A stretch of 64,000 bases of DNA from Combretum micranthum (Eukaryota > Streptophyta > Magnoliopsida > Myrtales > Combretaceae): positions 310,001-374,000 of the forward strand of contig JAMXBD010000814.1 of assembly GCA_024138025.1 (NCBI GenBank). Direction: 5' to 3'. Positions within the stretch are counted from its first letter, which is position 1. Each line of letters opens with the position of its first letter. The translations under genes and the position numbers were made by a program. The notes beneath the pieces are model-generated. The model did not search any database. It was not told the DNA's origin and saw only the letters and a program-made list of their open reading frames with translations. Shown in pieces: positions 1 to 12,263 of the stretch.

Positions 1-825
1 AAAAATATTCCGATGACACCCTTAGATTCATAATAATATAAGGAATTCAAAAATAACGGTTTTATAATTTTTCAGCAGCTAAAAATATCGGATGTCGCAT
101 TTATACGTGTATTTTCTTTACTACTAATAGATTATTAATCTTATTTACTATTCATTATCATATTCTACTATTCATTATTATCCATCTATCTCTGCTTTTT
201 CTTACTATTATACATATATTTTCTTACTTTTTACCTACTTACTTTTCCTTACAAAATACAAATTTAATTATTTTTCTCCCCCTTTTTACCTAAAACCGGT
301 GCCCCTTCCCTCTATATCATCTCTTTTTTTTTCATTTTTATTTTATTACACTTAATTTCTCTCCATTTAAAAAAAAAAATACCCATCCCCTCCCTCCACT
401 TCTTTCATACATCTACTCTAACATAATAAAACTCTACCAAAATCCCTCCACAAATTTCTCTCTAGCGAAAATTCTCTCAAATCCAATCTTTCCAACCTTC
501 TTTTCTCTACACAAAAACCATCTTCCGCATATTACTACCCACACATCCTTACAACCATCACTTTCTTTCTTCAACAAATACACAACTTTAGGTAAAGACT
601 TTCTAAATTTATTTTCACATGTCATGTAACTTAGCACGACTATGGTGCTGTTCTTAAAGCTCATGTGAGTTATGGAAACAATAATAAGTTCATGTCTTGT
701 TCTTGCCATGCCAAGAATTTCCATTACGTTACTTATGTTATTATTATGTTATTATGTTGATATTATTGTTATTATGCTCCTAATATAACATTATATATAT
801 TATTAAATATATATATATATATATA
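1..825 (+). mobile_element. LTR A, left part (Tekay-type solo LTR copy, truncated by window edge)
   Basis: This is the 5' half of a long LTR in sense orientation. The first bases match LTR C from about 28245, so roughly 730 bp of the LTR lie upstream of the window. It holds the AT-rich U3 with an unconvincing TATA region, an ATG-free pyrimidine-rich leader, and a splice-donor-like TTTAG/GTAAAG at 590-597 that is conserved in LTRs B, C, E and H. It is cut at 825 by the insertion of LTR B and resumes at 32617. No coding region is supported; short open frames here are chance. Confidence 0.8.
801..825. repeat. (AT)n microsatellite holding the target site of LTR B
   Basis: A run of AT dinucleotides ends with ATATA, which is repeated at 32612-32616 after LTR B. 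This is the 5-bp target-site duplication. Because the target is a simple repeat, the match alone is weaker than at other junctions, but the LTR termini on both sides are clear. Confidence 0.7.
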
Positions 826-3542
826 TGTAAGCCCCTGAATTTTTCAAGAATGGTTTTGGAATACCGAATTGAAACCCTAAAGTCTGACCCAAGTTGAAAC
901 CAAACCTTAATCAATTTCGATCACGGGTTTTCATAAGAGAAGATTCATTAATCTTTCGGCACAAAATCCGAGCATGAGAAAGCCCATATAGCCGATCTCT
1001 GAGGTAAACCCCTCAATTTCTAGAGTAAAGTTGGATTTGAACCCTAACCTTATTCAAACTGGAGTTTCAAAAGTCAACAAAGACCAAGACAAACAAACAA
1101 TTTCAACTCCGGCAATCCTGCATTCTTAAACCCTAGAAAACGAAATTGAGTTAATGGCTTTTAATAGTTCGTAATAATATAGAGTAATATAAAAATATCA
1201 GATTCACGAATTTTGAGTGTCATTCGGACTCAAACGGGATCAGTTCTTGAAAAGCATGTCCCGGAGCTCGGAATAATAAAAAATTTCAATAACACCAAAA
1301 GACTCTTAATTAAACAAGGATTTCAAAATATCAGTTTTAGAATTTTTCGATAACTAAAAATAATAGATATAGCTCGATTACGCGTATTTCCATTACTACC
1401 GGTATTTTATATGTCTAGTCTATTATTCATAGTACTATTCCTACTATTCATTACCATTTCACTATCTCTACTTTTTCTTACACCTATTTCTTACCACCTA
1501 CATACCTATTTTCTTACACTTTTACATTTCCAATACATCTTATATTAAATCATATCTTACATATTAATTTTTTCTTACAAAATACAAACAAAATCAACTC
1601 ACTTCCTCTTCTTTCTCCCTTATGGCCGGTACAATTCCTTTTTCTTTCCGTCTCATTTATTTTCTTTTTCAATTATTTTGTTACATCTAAATTTCTACTC
1701 CAAAATTTTATAAATACCCCCTTCCTCCTTCATTCTTTCACACATCCATTTTACATAACAAAACTCTATCAAAATTTCCTCTCAAAACCTCTCTCCAAAA
1801 ATCTCTCTCAAAATACTCTCTACCATTCCCTATAACTTCAAGAAAAATAACAAACACACTACTCATTCATCTCTTTTCAAATCTCCCATTATACCTTAGG
1901 TAAAAACTTACTTATATTTCTTCATCATGTTCATACAACTTAGCATGAGCTTAGTGTATGTTTCTTAGACTCATATGAGTTAAAGAAGCAACAATATGTT
2001 TGTGTTTTGTTTTTGTTCATGTTCCTATTTTACATTATGTTATTATGTTGTTGTTATTATTGTTATTATTTTTGCTCTAATCTAACTTATGTAGTATTAT
2101 GTATACTATGTATATATATTTATTTAGAGCATATCAGCTCATTTGTTATTTATTTATTTTCATGTCTTGCAATTTATTTATTTACTTTAGTTTTTCTAGT
2201 CTTAGACCTCTCCATATCAAGTCAAAACGATTTTCTTCCTTTTCTTTTCTTTTCTTTTGGGACTAGTCTATTCTTAGTCCCGAGTTGCCTTGATGAAGCT
2301 AAGGCTCCCAATACATAATCGGGATACCTTGATGAAGCTAAGGTTTCCAATGCTTGGCTATTTTATTATGTTTATTTACAAGTATTTCTTTCTATCTTAT
2401 TATGTATTATCTTTACTTTTACATTGTTACATAATCATATTCATGCATTATTAGAATGTTGTTGTCTTAAATAAAAATAAAAATAGGTTCTTTCTTAAAT
2501 AAAGAAAAGTAAACTAGATTTCTTAACAAAAGGAATTTTCAACAAAAGATCTATGTTTTCTTTTTAATAAACTCTTTTCAAATGACAAGTTAATCATAAA
2601 TTCTAGAAGAATTAGTAATGTAAATTTCTTCAAAATAATAAAAGGAACTCGTTCCTTTTATAAATCGAAACTTAATACTCCATAAAGGAAGAATTTTTTT
2701 AGCATTGAAAGGATTTTAATTCAACCATATCTTTTATAAAAGTTAAATAAGTTCATTATCGACTTTGAAAATCACATACTAAGAAAGCCTCTTAAAAACT
2801 TAATTTTTATATGTTGTTATTCTCTTGTCAAAATTAAAATGAAATTTTGCTAAGTTATAATATTAGCAATTATTTATTAAGAAAGCTTTCTTATAAACTT
2901 GTCTAAAGGAATTATTCTATCACTTGACAAATAGTAAGAATAAAACAAGTTTTCCAAACTAAGGTAAAATCAACTCACTATTTTGGAAACCAACTTAGAA
3001 AAAATAAAATTTGCCAAGAAAGTAGAATTTTAAAGGTACATTTATTTTCTAAAGAAGAAAAATGATATAAAAATAAGATGGAAACATACATTTAACACAA
3101 CTCCAAATATTTGACCACATAAAAAACTTAAGGAATATTTTAAAAAGCTTATTTTTCAATCACTATGAATAAATTAGTAAATAACTTAAAGAACCAAATT
3201 TTAAAAAAAATGAATTTACTTTTGAAAAGTGAGAAAATGAAATTATAATAGAAAAACATTTACTCATAACAACTCAAATATATTTTTATTTTCCTTCTAA
3301 CAATTCAAAAAGGAGAAATTTTCAAAAGTTTTATCTTCTAAAACCCTTAAAGACAAATTGGTTATGAAATATCAATATTGAGACAACAATATAAAAATCA
3401 TGCATACAATATGAATGCCTATATATGTTCAAAGAATTTTTCAACTATATATATATATATATATCCATATATTTTGCTTAAGGATTTTTAAGTAAAGTGA
3501 AGTTTGGAAAAAATTATATTTTGTAAACTATAAATTCGTAAC
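826..3542 (+). mobile_element. LTR B, segment 1 of 3 (solo LTR inserted in LTR A)
   Basis: The LTR starts TGTAAGCCCCTGAA, the family's sense terminus. It has a TATA box (TATAAATA, 1709-1716) and, about 190 bp on, a donor-like CTTAG/GTAAAA (GT at 1900-1901). Two tandem copies of a roughly 48-bp unit containing CCTTGATGAAGCTAAGG lie at about 2289-2352. The segment ends at 3542 with GTAAC, the duplicated target of the Athila element, and continues at 26967. With both insertions removed, LTR B is about 4.0 kb. No protein domain was found. Confidence 0.85.
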
Positions 3543-4981
3543 TGATGGGTGTCGAATCCAACAAAATTAAATAACCTACTCTTAAAATTTTGTAAATAGT
3601 AGTGAGCAGGATCGTCTCCACAGGGACTGGGGAAAATCTATCTCTATTTCAATAATCAGCAAAAGAGAAGAAAAATTGGGGTTTTGTATAAACGATTATT
3701 TAGAAAATAATTTATTTCTAAAACTAGCAAATACGTTTATTAATGTAAATTCAACGCAACAAGTTCTAACCAAAGAATTATCACGGTTCAATTCATAGAG
3801 ATGATCATTGATGCATAGATTGTTATTCTAATTCATGAATAAATTGGTTATGACTTTCAACAAGCTCTGAAAATCTATCTCTCCTTAGAGTATTGATAAT
3901 CAAGATACGATCTTTAATTATTCCCTTATTGATTAGACAACCCTAAATAAGCTCTTAAGATTTAATCTATCAATAGCATTAATAATTAGAGAGATACCAA
4001 TTCTAATCAATAGATCAAAAGCATGAACTATTTAAATTAGATCATAAATCACCATAACATAAATCAATCACTTATTCTGCAACCAATCATGTTATTGTAT
4101 TACTTATATTGGAACAATCAAACAATTACGGATTTGACGTTCTAAATAACAATAATCGCTTGATCAATCAAACAAATAGGCCTAATTCGTAATGACCAAT
4201 CAAAACAATTTTAACAATTCAAATAGATGAAATATGAATACTCATAAATAGAATAAACTCAATAGATCAATTGGATCTCACAATCTTTGATGAATTGATC
4301 CCGTAATAATCCTTGGCTAGACTGAGTAATTAGTTACTCATGATCAAGAAAACAAAAGCTAGGGTTTCTTGAGAGTAAAAAGAACAAGAACAATCAATAA
4401 TGAATAATGAATGAATCCTCTTTCTCTCTCCTACTTCTTTATATATATGAGATAAACATCAGATATAAAGAGTATTTTTCGCATAAAAGATGGCTGGAGA
4501 CATGTCGCAACAAGGCTGGCAGCCATTAATCACGAAACAAGTGGTGCACGCGTGATGGCCGGCTCCATGGCCGGGCCATGATTCTCCCAGTGCCGGCCAT
4601 TCTTCTAAAAAGATGGCTGGTATTGATTCTCCTCTTATGGCTGGCAGCTTTGGGTGTTCTGGACGAGTTTTGAACCTTGTATATCCTCCAAATGTGTTTG
4701 CTATTGCTATAGTTCATGAGAAAACTAATAGTAATGATAGCAAATCATCCCGAGTTTGGAATGAAATTGTGAGTACTTATGCATTCCATTGAAAGTGATA
4801 TTGATCCATGAAGCTTGTTACAAACTCATGCCTAATTTCGCTAAGTCGTTCCATTTGCTTTATAAAACCTGAGACATGACATTAAACTTGATTACGTATC
4901 AATTCTTTTGGATTTCTATAAAATCAATAATAGAATTAACATATTTTACTCAATAAAAATTGAGTATATTCCGTCTTAACA
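3543..4981 (-). repeat. Athila 3' LTR
   Basis: This is a direct repeat of 14795-15609 plus 26333-26961 (1439 versus 1444 bp). On the minus strand it starts TGTTAAGACGG and ends GACACCCATCA. A TATA-like stretch (TATATATAAAG on minus, 4438-4450) is the likely promoter core. Positions 4486-4660 form a GC-rich block of GGCCGG/CCGGCC palindromes that recurs in the internal region at 8880-9200. Confidence 0.93.
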
Positions 4982-4995
4982 AATTCCCCCACACC
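4982..4995 (-). other. Athila polypurine tract
   Basis: On the minus strand GGTGTGGGGGAATT directly precedes the 3' LTR start TGTTAAG. This is the position and composition expected for the plus-strand primer of an LTR retrotransposon. Confidence 0.8.
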
Positions 4996-6499
4996 TGAAC
5001 CATTGCTTGTCCTCAAGCAAAATAATGAAAAACGGTAATGAAATCTGTCATAGGAAATGCAATTTTCCATTTTTTTTTTCAAGCATCTTCCTTTGATTTT
5101 GATTGATAACTTGCAATTTAAGCACCCATCGCTCTAACCATACCGATCACATGTAATCAGGTTACAAAGATCAAAATTCAATAGCTAATCTAAACAAAAC
5201 AAACTTTAATCCACATATTTAGCAAAAGATTTTTCTGTTCAAAAGGAAACACTCAATCCCATAAAGAAAAATACCCATTTAAACTTCACTGGATATTTAC
5301 CAAATATATACTCCCAACAACACAAAGTAAAAGCATGTGGTATCAACTCCTTGCTTAGATTTTCTCCATGTTTATTATAAGCCTTGTTTTTATTGGTGTT
5401 TCTACATTCCTTTTTCTTTTTGCCAATTCAAGCATATTTTGAGCCTTCAGAGTTGGTTCTCTGGACAGGTTTTTGTCCGCTTCTTTTCAGATCTTTTTTT
5501 TTTTTTTCAAAGCTCATATATTGAACTTTTGCCTTTCCTTCCCTTATCGTTATAGTGAGTTCATTGAGTTGGTTCATCCCGGGCTCGTCACCCAAGTAAC
5601 CAGGTTTTAAAGGGACCCCTAAGAACTCTCTCTCACTCTAACATTCAAGTTTGGATACTCATAACTCAATTGCTTAAGTTAGCAGAGTAGTAGCTATGCT
5701 TGTTTCTTTACTCTGAATGCAATACACATATAAGACTTTTTTATCACGGATCACTAAGTAAAAAGTATCATTTATCTCTTTTACTGAATGTTAAAGGAAA
5801 TTCTTTAAAAAGAACTTAAAAAGAGTATACACATGCTAACTTTATCCTAGAAGTGAACCTGTTTATTTTTCACAAGAAGGACTCGTCTTACTCTTAAATT
5901 TCCAAGTCTAAAGCTAAATACACAGTAAATTTGTTTGTTAAAGATTTTGTTACTTAATTTTTACCAAGTAATCCCATTACAACAATTGGTGAGTAGGGTG
6001 CCTTCACAATTCAATCTCCATTTATATCTTAAGGACAACATTTCAACAATTCAAAGTGTGGGTACAAGCAATTCAGATCAATTCAGATATCCTGGATATG
6101 CAAATTATAGCCAGATTTCAGATATAAACAGACAGTAATACTCAATTCTCCTCATATATCTCATCCCTTTCCCCCACGCCTATTTTGAACAGTATCCTCA
6201 CTGTTCCTAATTCATCTCAGAGAAAAGAAAAGAAAATAGGTAAAGGAAAAGGATGAACGATACTTCCTTGGATTTTCGCACGATATAGGAGCAAATGTGA
6301 GTTCCATGGGCAATGCAGATCAGGTCATGTGAATCCTGTGGTCAGTTGAATACAAAAGGAAAGAAATGACAAAGACAAGGTCAATCATTATTTACAAGTC
6401 ATCATAAGTCTACCCATAGGAATTGGTGCTTAATCGAATACACAGTAGCTGCAAAACAAAATTCACGGTAAGTAGCAGATAAAGTAGCTAGCAGGAACT
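4996..6499 (-). other. Athila 3' untranslated region
   Basis: This is AT-rich internal sequence between the envelope-like ORF and the polypurine tract. Nothing resembling a domain is present in any frame. A long pyrimidine-rich run near 5480-5555 gives chance open frames on the plus strand. Confidence 0.6.
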
Positions 6500-7669
6500 C
6501 TAGCTATCAGCCTCAGGGTTGCTATCCTCTTCACTGGAGGTCTGGTACTGAAACTCCGGGATATCTGTGGAGGTACTGCATGTAAAAGCGGACTTGAGCA
6601 TTTGGAACAAGGTGGTCCTGAACTTTTTGTTCTTTTTCCGCTCCATCTTATTCCTTTCTCGCTCTTTTTTGTTCTCCTCTCTGAGATCCTTGATCTCTTT
6701 CAGTAGCTGGTCGTATGAACTCGCAGGAGGAGGAGTCCGGGATGTGGATGGCCTACTTACGGGAGCCATCTCAAGGGCCTCGATCTCTTCGGCTTGATCA
6801 GTCCTGTTGGGTCCCTTGGATAATCCCCATAATCTGAAAGGGGCATCAGATATCATTTTGCAAGGGATGCGCTCATCTCCCTCAGGCTCTCGGAAGATAC
6901 CCATCCCTTTTAGTAGAGCTGTGATATAGCCCCCACAAAGGATGACTTTGGTCCTTGTATCCGTGCTTTGTTTATCCAAATAATTGGCGACCTCCACGCC
7001 CAAGTCAATTTTGTGGCTAGTGGTCAAGCTATAAAGATAAAACATATCAGAGTTGGTGACCTTACTGTGGCTGGTTTTCTTACCGCTGATGGTATGAGCT
7101 ATAATGTGATGAAGTAATTTGTGTGCCGTAGCTGGGAAGTCGGTGGCGTGAGATTTGGACGATTCAAATGGCTTGGTGCTTGGAGCTATAAGCTGAAGCC
7201 AGAATTTTGAAGGATTCATATCAGCGGGCCAGGAGTTGGGTAATGCCATGGCAGTTTGTGGATCATCATAGAATCCTAGCAGGTATCCCACACGCTTCAC
7301 ATCAACCCTCTTGACTTCTCCATATACCTGGAATTGCATAAAAGTGGCGTGGTCCTCTTTCTCCATCGTCAGAGTTGACAAGAACTCTATGGTTATATCC
7401 CGGTAGGCTGGTTCTTTGATTGAGAAAAGTGTGAACCAAGTTCGATCCTGGACAGTTTGTGGTAGCAAATCTACCAGCCCATAAAGATCCAGTACAGTCC
7501 AGTCTAAATATTGGATATTCATGAGTTCCATACCCCTCAACTTCTTCTTTCTTGCTTTGGCAAATTCCCTATTCGAGATGAGTTCTGGTTGTGGTGCTCT
7601 AGAGGAAGATGCTTCAGCGTCTTGGACTTCTTTTTCTGGGGTGGAAGCTTTTTTGGTGGCATCCCTACA
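6500..7669 (-). CDS. Athila envelope-like / plant transposon-domain protein (third ORF)
   Basis: The frame is open from 7669 down to the stop at 6500, about 390 codons, and is the only undamaged long ORF of the element. Its middle section (blocks around RVGYLLGFYDDP, AHKLLHHIIAHTI, YLYSLTTSHKIDLG and VILCGGYITALL) resembles the domain of unknown function found downstream of integrase in Athila elements, often called env-like. The C-terminal 90 residues contain a charged, probably coiled-coil stretch rich in Glu, Lys and Arg. I see no clear signal peptide or transmembrane segment, so an envelope role is not supported by this copy. The first in-frame ATG is at 7531, but the frame is open 46 codons further up, just past an acceptor-like TAG at 7667-7665. 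That suggests the ORF is expressed from a spliced RNA. Confidence 0.75.
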   Translation of the reverse strand, partial: CRDATKKASTPEKEVQDAEASSSRAPQPELISNREFAKARKKKLRGMELMNIQYLDWTVLDLYGLVDLLPQTVQDRTWFTLFSIKEPAYRDITIEFLSTLTMEKEDHATFMQFQVYGEVKRVDVKRVGYLLGFYDDPQTAMALPNSWPADMNPSKFWLQLIAPSTKPFESSKSHATDFPATAHKLLHHIIAHTISGKKTSHSKVTNSDMFYLYSLTTSHKIDLGVEVANYLDKQSTDTRTKVILCGGYITALLKGMGIFREPEGDERIPCKMISDAPFRLWGLSKGPNRTDQAEEIEALEMAPVSRPSTSRTPPPASSYDQLLKEIKDLREENKKERERNKMERKKNKKFRTTLFQMLKSAFTCSTSTDIPEFQYQTSSEEDSNPEADS

Positions 7670-7700
7670 TCATATGTTTGAGTTTAGCATAAAGGGAATG
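7665..7700 (-). promoter_or_regulatory. Possible splice acceptor for the Athila third ORF
   Basis: On the minus strand a branch-point-like TGCTAAAC is followed about 20 bases later by ATGATGTAG, then by the open frame starting GGATGCC. An in-frame TGA lies just upstream at 7672-7670. Joining to an upstream exon here would be needed to use the full open frame. The pyrimidine tract is weak, so this is a suggestion only. Confidence 0.35.
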
Positions 7701-9420
7701 CAAAGTAGATGCAAATATAGGTTATTGTTCGGTGTGTGATAGTGTCCTTGGTGAGAATAGATTAATAGAACAACTAAGAACCAGGACAGGAACAATGGAT
7801 AGTTCATGGCAATTCATAATCGCACACAACAATATCAATGATAACATGTGATCTCAAAGTAGGCCTTGCAATAGGTTTGCCTAAGTAATTCAGAACAAAT
7901 TATCATCCATGAACAGTAACTGAAGGAACAATGATTTACACTGGCAATACAAACTCAAAGCTGGCAGCTTAAACTAGGCAGCTTAGTATTTGACCGTTAG
8001 GGGAGTTTTTCAAATTTGCAAGTCCAAACTGTCACTATCAAGATCATGAAATAAACATGGAAATGGTATTAACTAACAACATGGATCATAAATTTGAACT
8101 CAAAGTATTCTATAAGTGATATGTAGACTCATCAACACCAGTGAACACGATGGATCCTAACCACATATGATTCAAAGCATGAATTTGTACAAGCCAATTA
8201 AATCCACACGCGATCCCCTATGTTGGAACCATTCAAAAACCATGTGTGTGTCTCAAAATCAGAAAACCCCCAATTTTCTCCACATTAGAACCCTAGAATT
8301 CTCAATCTACATTCAATAGAATCAGGATTCAAATTGTCACAAGTGAAAGAGATTCTAAGTGCATGCAAGTATATAGGGAATCTATCCAACTCAAATCACG
8401 CATGCAACTTATCATACAATCAAAAACCCAAGATTTTAGCAAATGTCGAATACTATTCATGCTGTACTAATTTGCTGGGATTTTCGAAAAAAAATCTTCA
8501 GATTGGCTCTTGATCTCGCAAGTTACATGCAACAACTTTCGGATTGAGTTCATGATTCCAACATTCACCATCATTGCTAACCCATTCCTTTTAATCCCCT
8601 CGTCTTAAACCCATTTCGCAAACAACCACCACTTCAACATCAAACGCAGCAGCCACCACACCGTCCACATTAATGCGAAAATGAAGAACAAAATAATTTG
8701 AGGATGAAATGGAGTTAGGAGACTTACTTGCGATGGCGATGGTGATCCACGAGTGGTGTGATTGATGCGTATGGGAGTAGCTTGGTTGTGAGTGTGTGAG
8801 GATTGTAGAGTGGTAGTGGTTTGGAAAGAGAGAAAAAGAATAGGAAGTGGAAAAACTTACAGAGCTTGAAGATATATGCGTGACAGGGGAGATTGGCCGG
8901 CACTTACATGTGATGGCCGCCGGCCATAATGGCCGGCCTTAATGTTTTGGACGAACAGGCGAATGATGGCTGCCGGCCATCTTGGAATGGTTGCCGGTCG
9001 TACGTAGTCTGGGCGTGTTCCTCGAGTATTCACGGCTGGCAGCTTTGATTTTGGCCGTCGGCCATCACCGAGGAATCTCTGCTGCAGAAGCTTCATGGCC
9101 GGCGGCCATTATATGTTGGCTGACGGCCTTGCGTGATCTGGGAGTTTCCTTAGTGAAGTCTCACAGTAGGCTTGTGGCTGGCAGCTTTGTGATATTGGTT
9201 GCCAGCTTTAAGCTTTTTTTTTTTGTATTTTTTTTTTGTTGTTATTTTATATATATATAATTTTTTGTTTTTGAAATAGAATAGACTTATTTGAAAATAA
9301 ATACAATACATAGGTTGCCTCCTATGAAGCGCTTTCTTTAACGTCTTTTAGCTAGATGTATCAACTTCAATTTCAGTTGTATACTGGTTGTTCCAAACTG
9401 ATTTCCTCAATGTTGCACAC
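7701..9420 (-). other. Athila spacer between integrase and third ORF, with GGCCGG palindrome block
   Basis: This is about 1.7 kb with no supported coding region. At 8880-9200 a GC-rich island contains repeated arms of the kind ATGGCCG/CGGCCAT (for example 8923-8937 and 9099-9113) and several copies of TGGCTGGCAGCTTT or close variants. The same words occur in the element's own LTRs (4486-4660 and 26480-26640). The island ends in poly-T at about 9210-9240. Confidence 0.6.
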
Positions 9421-10612
9421 CTAAAAACCTTCATAAAATGGTTTCAAACGATGACCATTCACTTTAAAAAATTTTCCCGTTTCAAGACTTTGGATTTCAA
9501 CTGCACCATGAGTAAATACGTCAGTAACAACAAAAGGTCCTACCCATCGAGATCTTAATTTACCAGGAAATAACTTTAATCTAGAGTGAAAAAGTAAAAC
9601 TTTTTGACCAATGGAGAATTGTTTTCTTGAAATTGTCTGGTCATGAAAAGCTTTTGTTTTCTCTTTGTAAATCCTAGAGTTCTCATAGGCATCTTGGCGG
9701 ATCTCCTCTAATTCTTGCAATTGAAGTTTTCTAAGTTCACCTGCTTCATTATATCTCATATTGCATTGTTTTATAGCCCAGTAGGCTCTGTGCTCTAACT
9801 CAACAGGAAGGTGACAAGGCTTACCGAATACTAACCTGTATGGAGACATACCTATAGGTGTTTTGTAAGTTGTGCGATAGGCCCATAGTGCGTCATCAAG
9901 TCTTGTGCTCCAGTCTTTTCTGTTTACATTGACAGTCTTTTCCAGAACGGACTTGATTTCTCGATTTGAGACTTCGGCCAATCCATTCGTCTGTGGATGA
10001 TATGCCGTAGAAGTATGGTGAGTGACGTTGTATTTCTTAAATAGAGCTTCCACCACTCTATTGCAAAAGTGTGTACCACGATCACTAATGAGAGCCCTTG
10101 GTGTCCCGAACCTAGCAAAGATATGAGATCTAACAAAATCTACAATAACTTTAGCATCGTTAGTTTAGGTAGCTTTAGCCTCCACCCACTTCGAGACATA
10201 ATCGACAGCCAGTATAATATAAATATTGCCAAAGGAGGGGGAAAAGGACCCATGAAATCTATACCCCATATATCAAAGATCTCACAAACAAGAATAGGGT
10301 GAGGGGCATTTGATCTCTATGTCCTAGATTTCCAACCTTTTGGCAGCGTTCACAAGACTTACAGAATAAGTATGCATCACGAAACATTGTGGGCCAAAAT
10401 AAACCACACTCTAATACCTTGTAAGCTGTTCTTTTAGGACCAAAGTGTCCTCCACATGCATAATTGTGACAAAATTGCAAAACAGAAGGAATTTCCTCTT
10501 GAGAAATACATCTCCTAATGATTTGATCGGAGCAGTGTTTCCATAAATAAGGATCATCCCATGCATAATATTTAGCATCACTTTTGATTTTATCCTTTTG
10601 AGCTCTAGACAA
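9421..10612 (-). pseudogene. Athila integrase (broken)
   Basis: Integrase inserts the element's DNA copy into the host chromosome. The N-terminal zinc-binding part lies at 10612-10259, with the pair C-K-S-C-E-R-C-Q near its end. The catalytic core follows: the first Asp is in a W-G-I-D-F-M-G block near 10230-10265, the second in an S-D-R-G-T-H-F block near 10080, and the Glu is in the P-Q-T-N-G-L-A-E-V block of the 10056-9421 frame. All three acidic residues survive. A stop and frame change between about 10259 and 10056 divide the protein. The C-terminal part ([15 protein letters not shown]) matches the usual end of Athila integrase; no chromodomain is present, as expected for this lineage. 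Confidence 0.88.
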
Positions 10613-12263
10613 ATCACTTGGTAAAGTTTGGTAACTAGATAATTAACAATATCCGCGTACCAAGGAATTGTCTTTTGGACAAAAAGAAAATAGTGCTCAT
10701 CTGGAAAATCATCTTGCAGTAGGACCATGTCTTCACAACCAGGTATTCTACTGAGGTGGTCGGCCACCACGTTTTCGGTGCCTTTCCTATCTCGTATCTC
10801 CAAGTCGAACTCTTGTAGTAAGAGTATCCATCTAATGAGCCTGGGCTTAGCGTCTTTCTTGGCAAGTAGGTACTTTAAGGCTGCATGATCAGAAAAAACA
10901 ATCACTTTAGTACCTAACAAATAAGAACGGAATTTTTCTAAAGCAAAAACAACAGCTAAAAGTTCTTTTTCCATTGTTGAATAGTTGGCTTGGGCACTAT
11001 CAAGTGTCTTTGAGGAGTAGCAGATGACATGTGGATCTTTTCCAACTCTCTGTCCAAGGATAGCGCCGATTGCATAGTTGCTCACATCACACATGATTTC
11101 GAAGGGAAGACTCCAGTCAGGTGGTTTTATGATCGGGGCAGAAGTTAACTTCTCCTTCAGTTTATCAAAAGCCTCCTTACAAGCATTATCAAATTCAAAC
11201 GCCACATCCTTTTGCAATAATTTGCACAGGGGTTGAGTGATCTTGGAAAAATCCTTAATGAAGTGCCTGTAAAAACCTGCACTTGCAAGAAAAGAATGAA
11301 TTTCCTGTACACTCACGGGGTAAGGTAAGGATTTAATCACTTCAATCTTGGCCTTATCAACCTCAAGGCCTTTAGAGGATACAATATGCCCTAGAATTAG
11401 ACCTTGATCAACCATAAAATGGCATTTTTCATAATTTAACACAAGGTTCGTTTCTATGCATCTTTTAAGTACTTTTGTAAGGTTAGCAAGACATGTATCA
11501 AATGTATCACCATATACAGTAAAGTCATCCATGAAGACTTCTATGATGTTTTCTACATAATCTGAGAATATATTAACCATACACTTTTGGAATGTGGCGG
11601 GAGCATTGCAAAGTCCGAACGGCATCCTTCTATAAGCAAACGTTCCAAATGGACATGTGAACGTGGTCTTCTCTTGATCTTCCGATGCAACCAGGATTTG
11701 ATGAAAACCTGAAAAACCATCAAGACAACAATAATGTGAATGTCCAGCTAAACGTTTAAGCATTTGGTCAATAAAAGGAAGTGGAAAGTGATCTTTTCTA
11801 GTAGATGCATTTAACTTCCTGTAATCAATACAAACCCTCCATCCATTCTGAATTCGAGTAGGTACCAACTCACCATCCGATTTTCAATCATAGTTAAACC
11901 ATCTTCTTGGGCACTACTTGAATTGGACTTACCCATTTACTATCAGAAATTGGATAGATCATACCTGCATCCAGAAGTTTTCAGGATCTCTTTCTTTACC
12001 ACTTCCATCATAGGTGGATTCAGCTGTCGTTGTACTTCTCTTGTGGGTTTGCAATTTTCCTCCAATAGGATTTTGTGCATACAAGTGGAAGGACTCAATC
12101 CTTTGATGTCAGCAATTGTCCATCCAATAGCTTCCTTGTATTCCCTGAGCACCCTAATCAACTTCTCTTCTTCTAAGACATTCAATTTATTGGATATGAT
12201 TACCGCAAGAGTATCTTGTTCCCCCAAGAATATATACTTTAAATGTTCTGGCAGGGGTTTCAA
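10613..12263 (-). pseudogene. Athila reverse transcriptase and RNase H (broken)
   Basis: The polymerase motifs are in order: an [10 protein letters not shown] block, [17 protein letters not shown] and F-M-D-D (about residue 112 of the frame starting at 11868, near 11530). RNase H follows at about 11100-10750, with E-K-E-L-L-A and S-D-H-A-A-L-K-Y-L. Its first catalytic block reads C-D-V-S-N where C-D-A-S-D is usual. A stop lies between the 12263-11943 and 11868 frames, and the frame shifts again near 10635-10612 at the junction with integrase. Confidence 0.9.

Noticed and set aside
809..825. AT-rich microsatellites (also 3447-3464, 37909-37932, 50407-50432, 53543-53562) as regulatory sites
   Set aside because: They are ordinary simple repeats; apart from the target site at 821-825 nothing ties them to function.
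2007..2318. 103-codon open frame on the plus strand
   Set aside because: It is low-complexity hydrophobic translation of T-rich LTR B sequence; not kept in LTRs C, E or H.
8880..9200. GC-rich island as a host gene CpG island
   Set aside because: It lies inside Athila and repeats words of that element's LTRs; no exon signal nearby.
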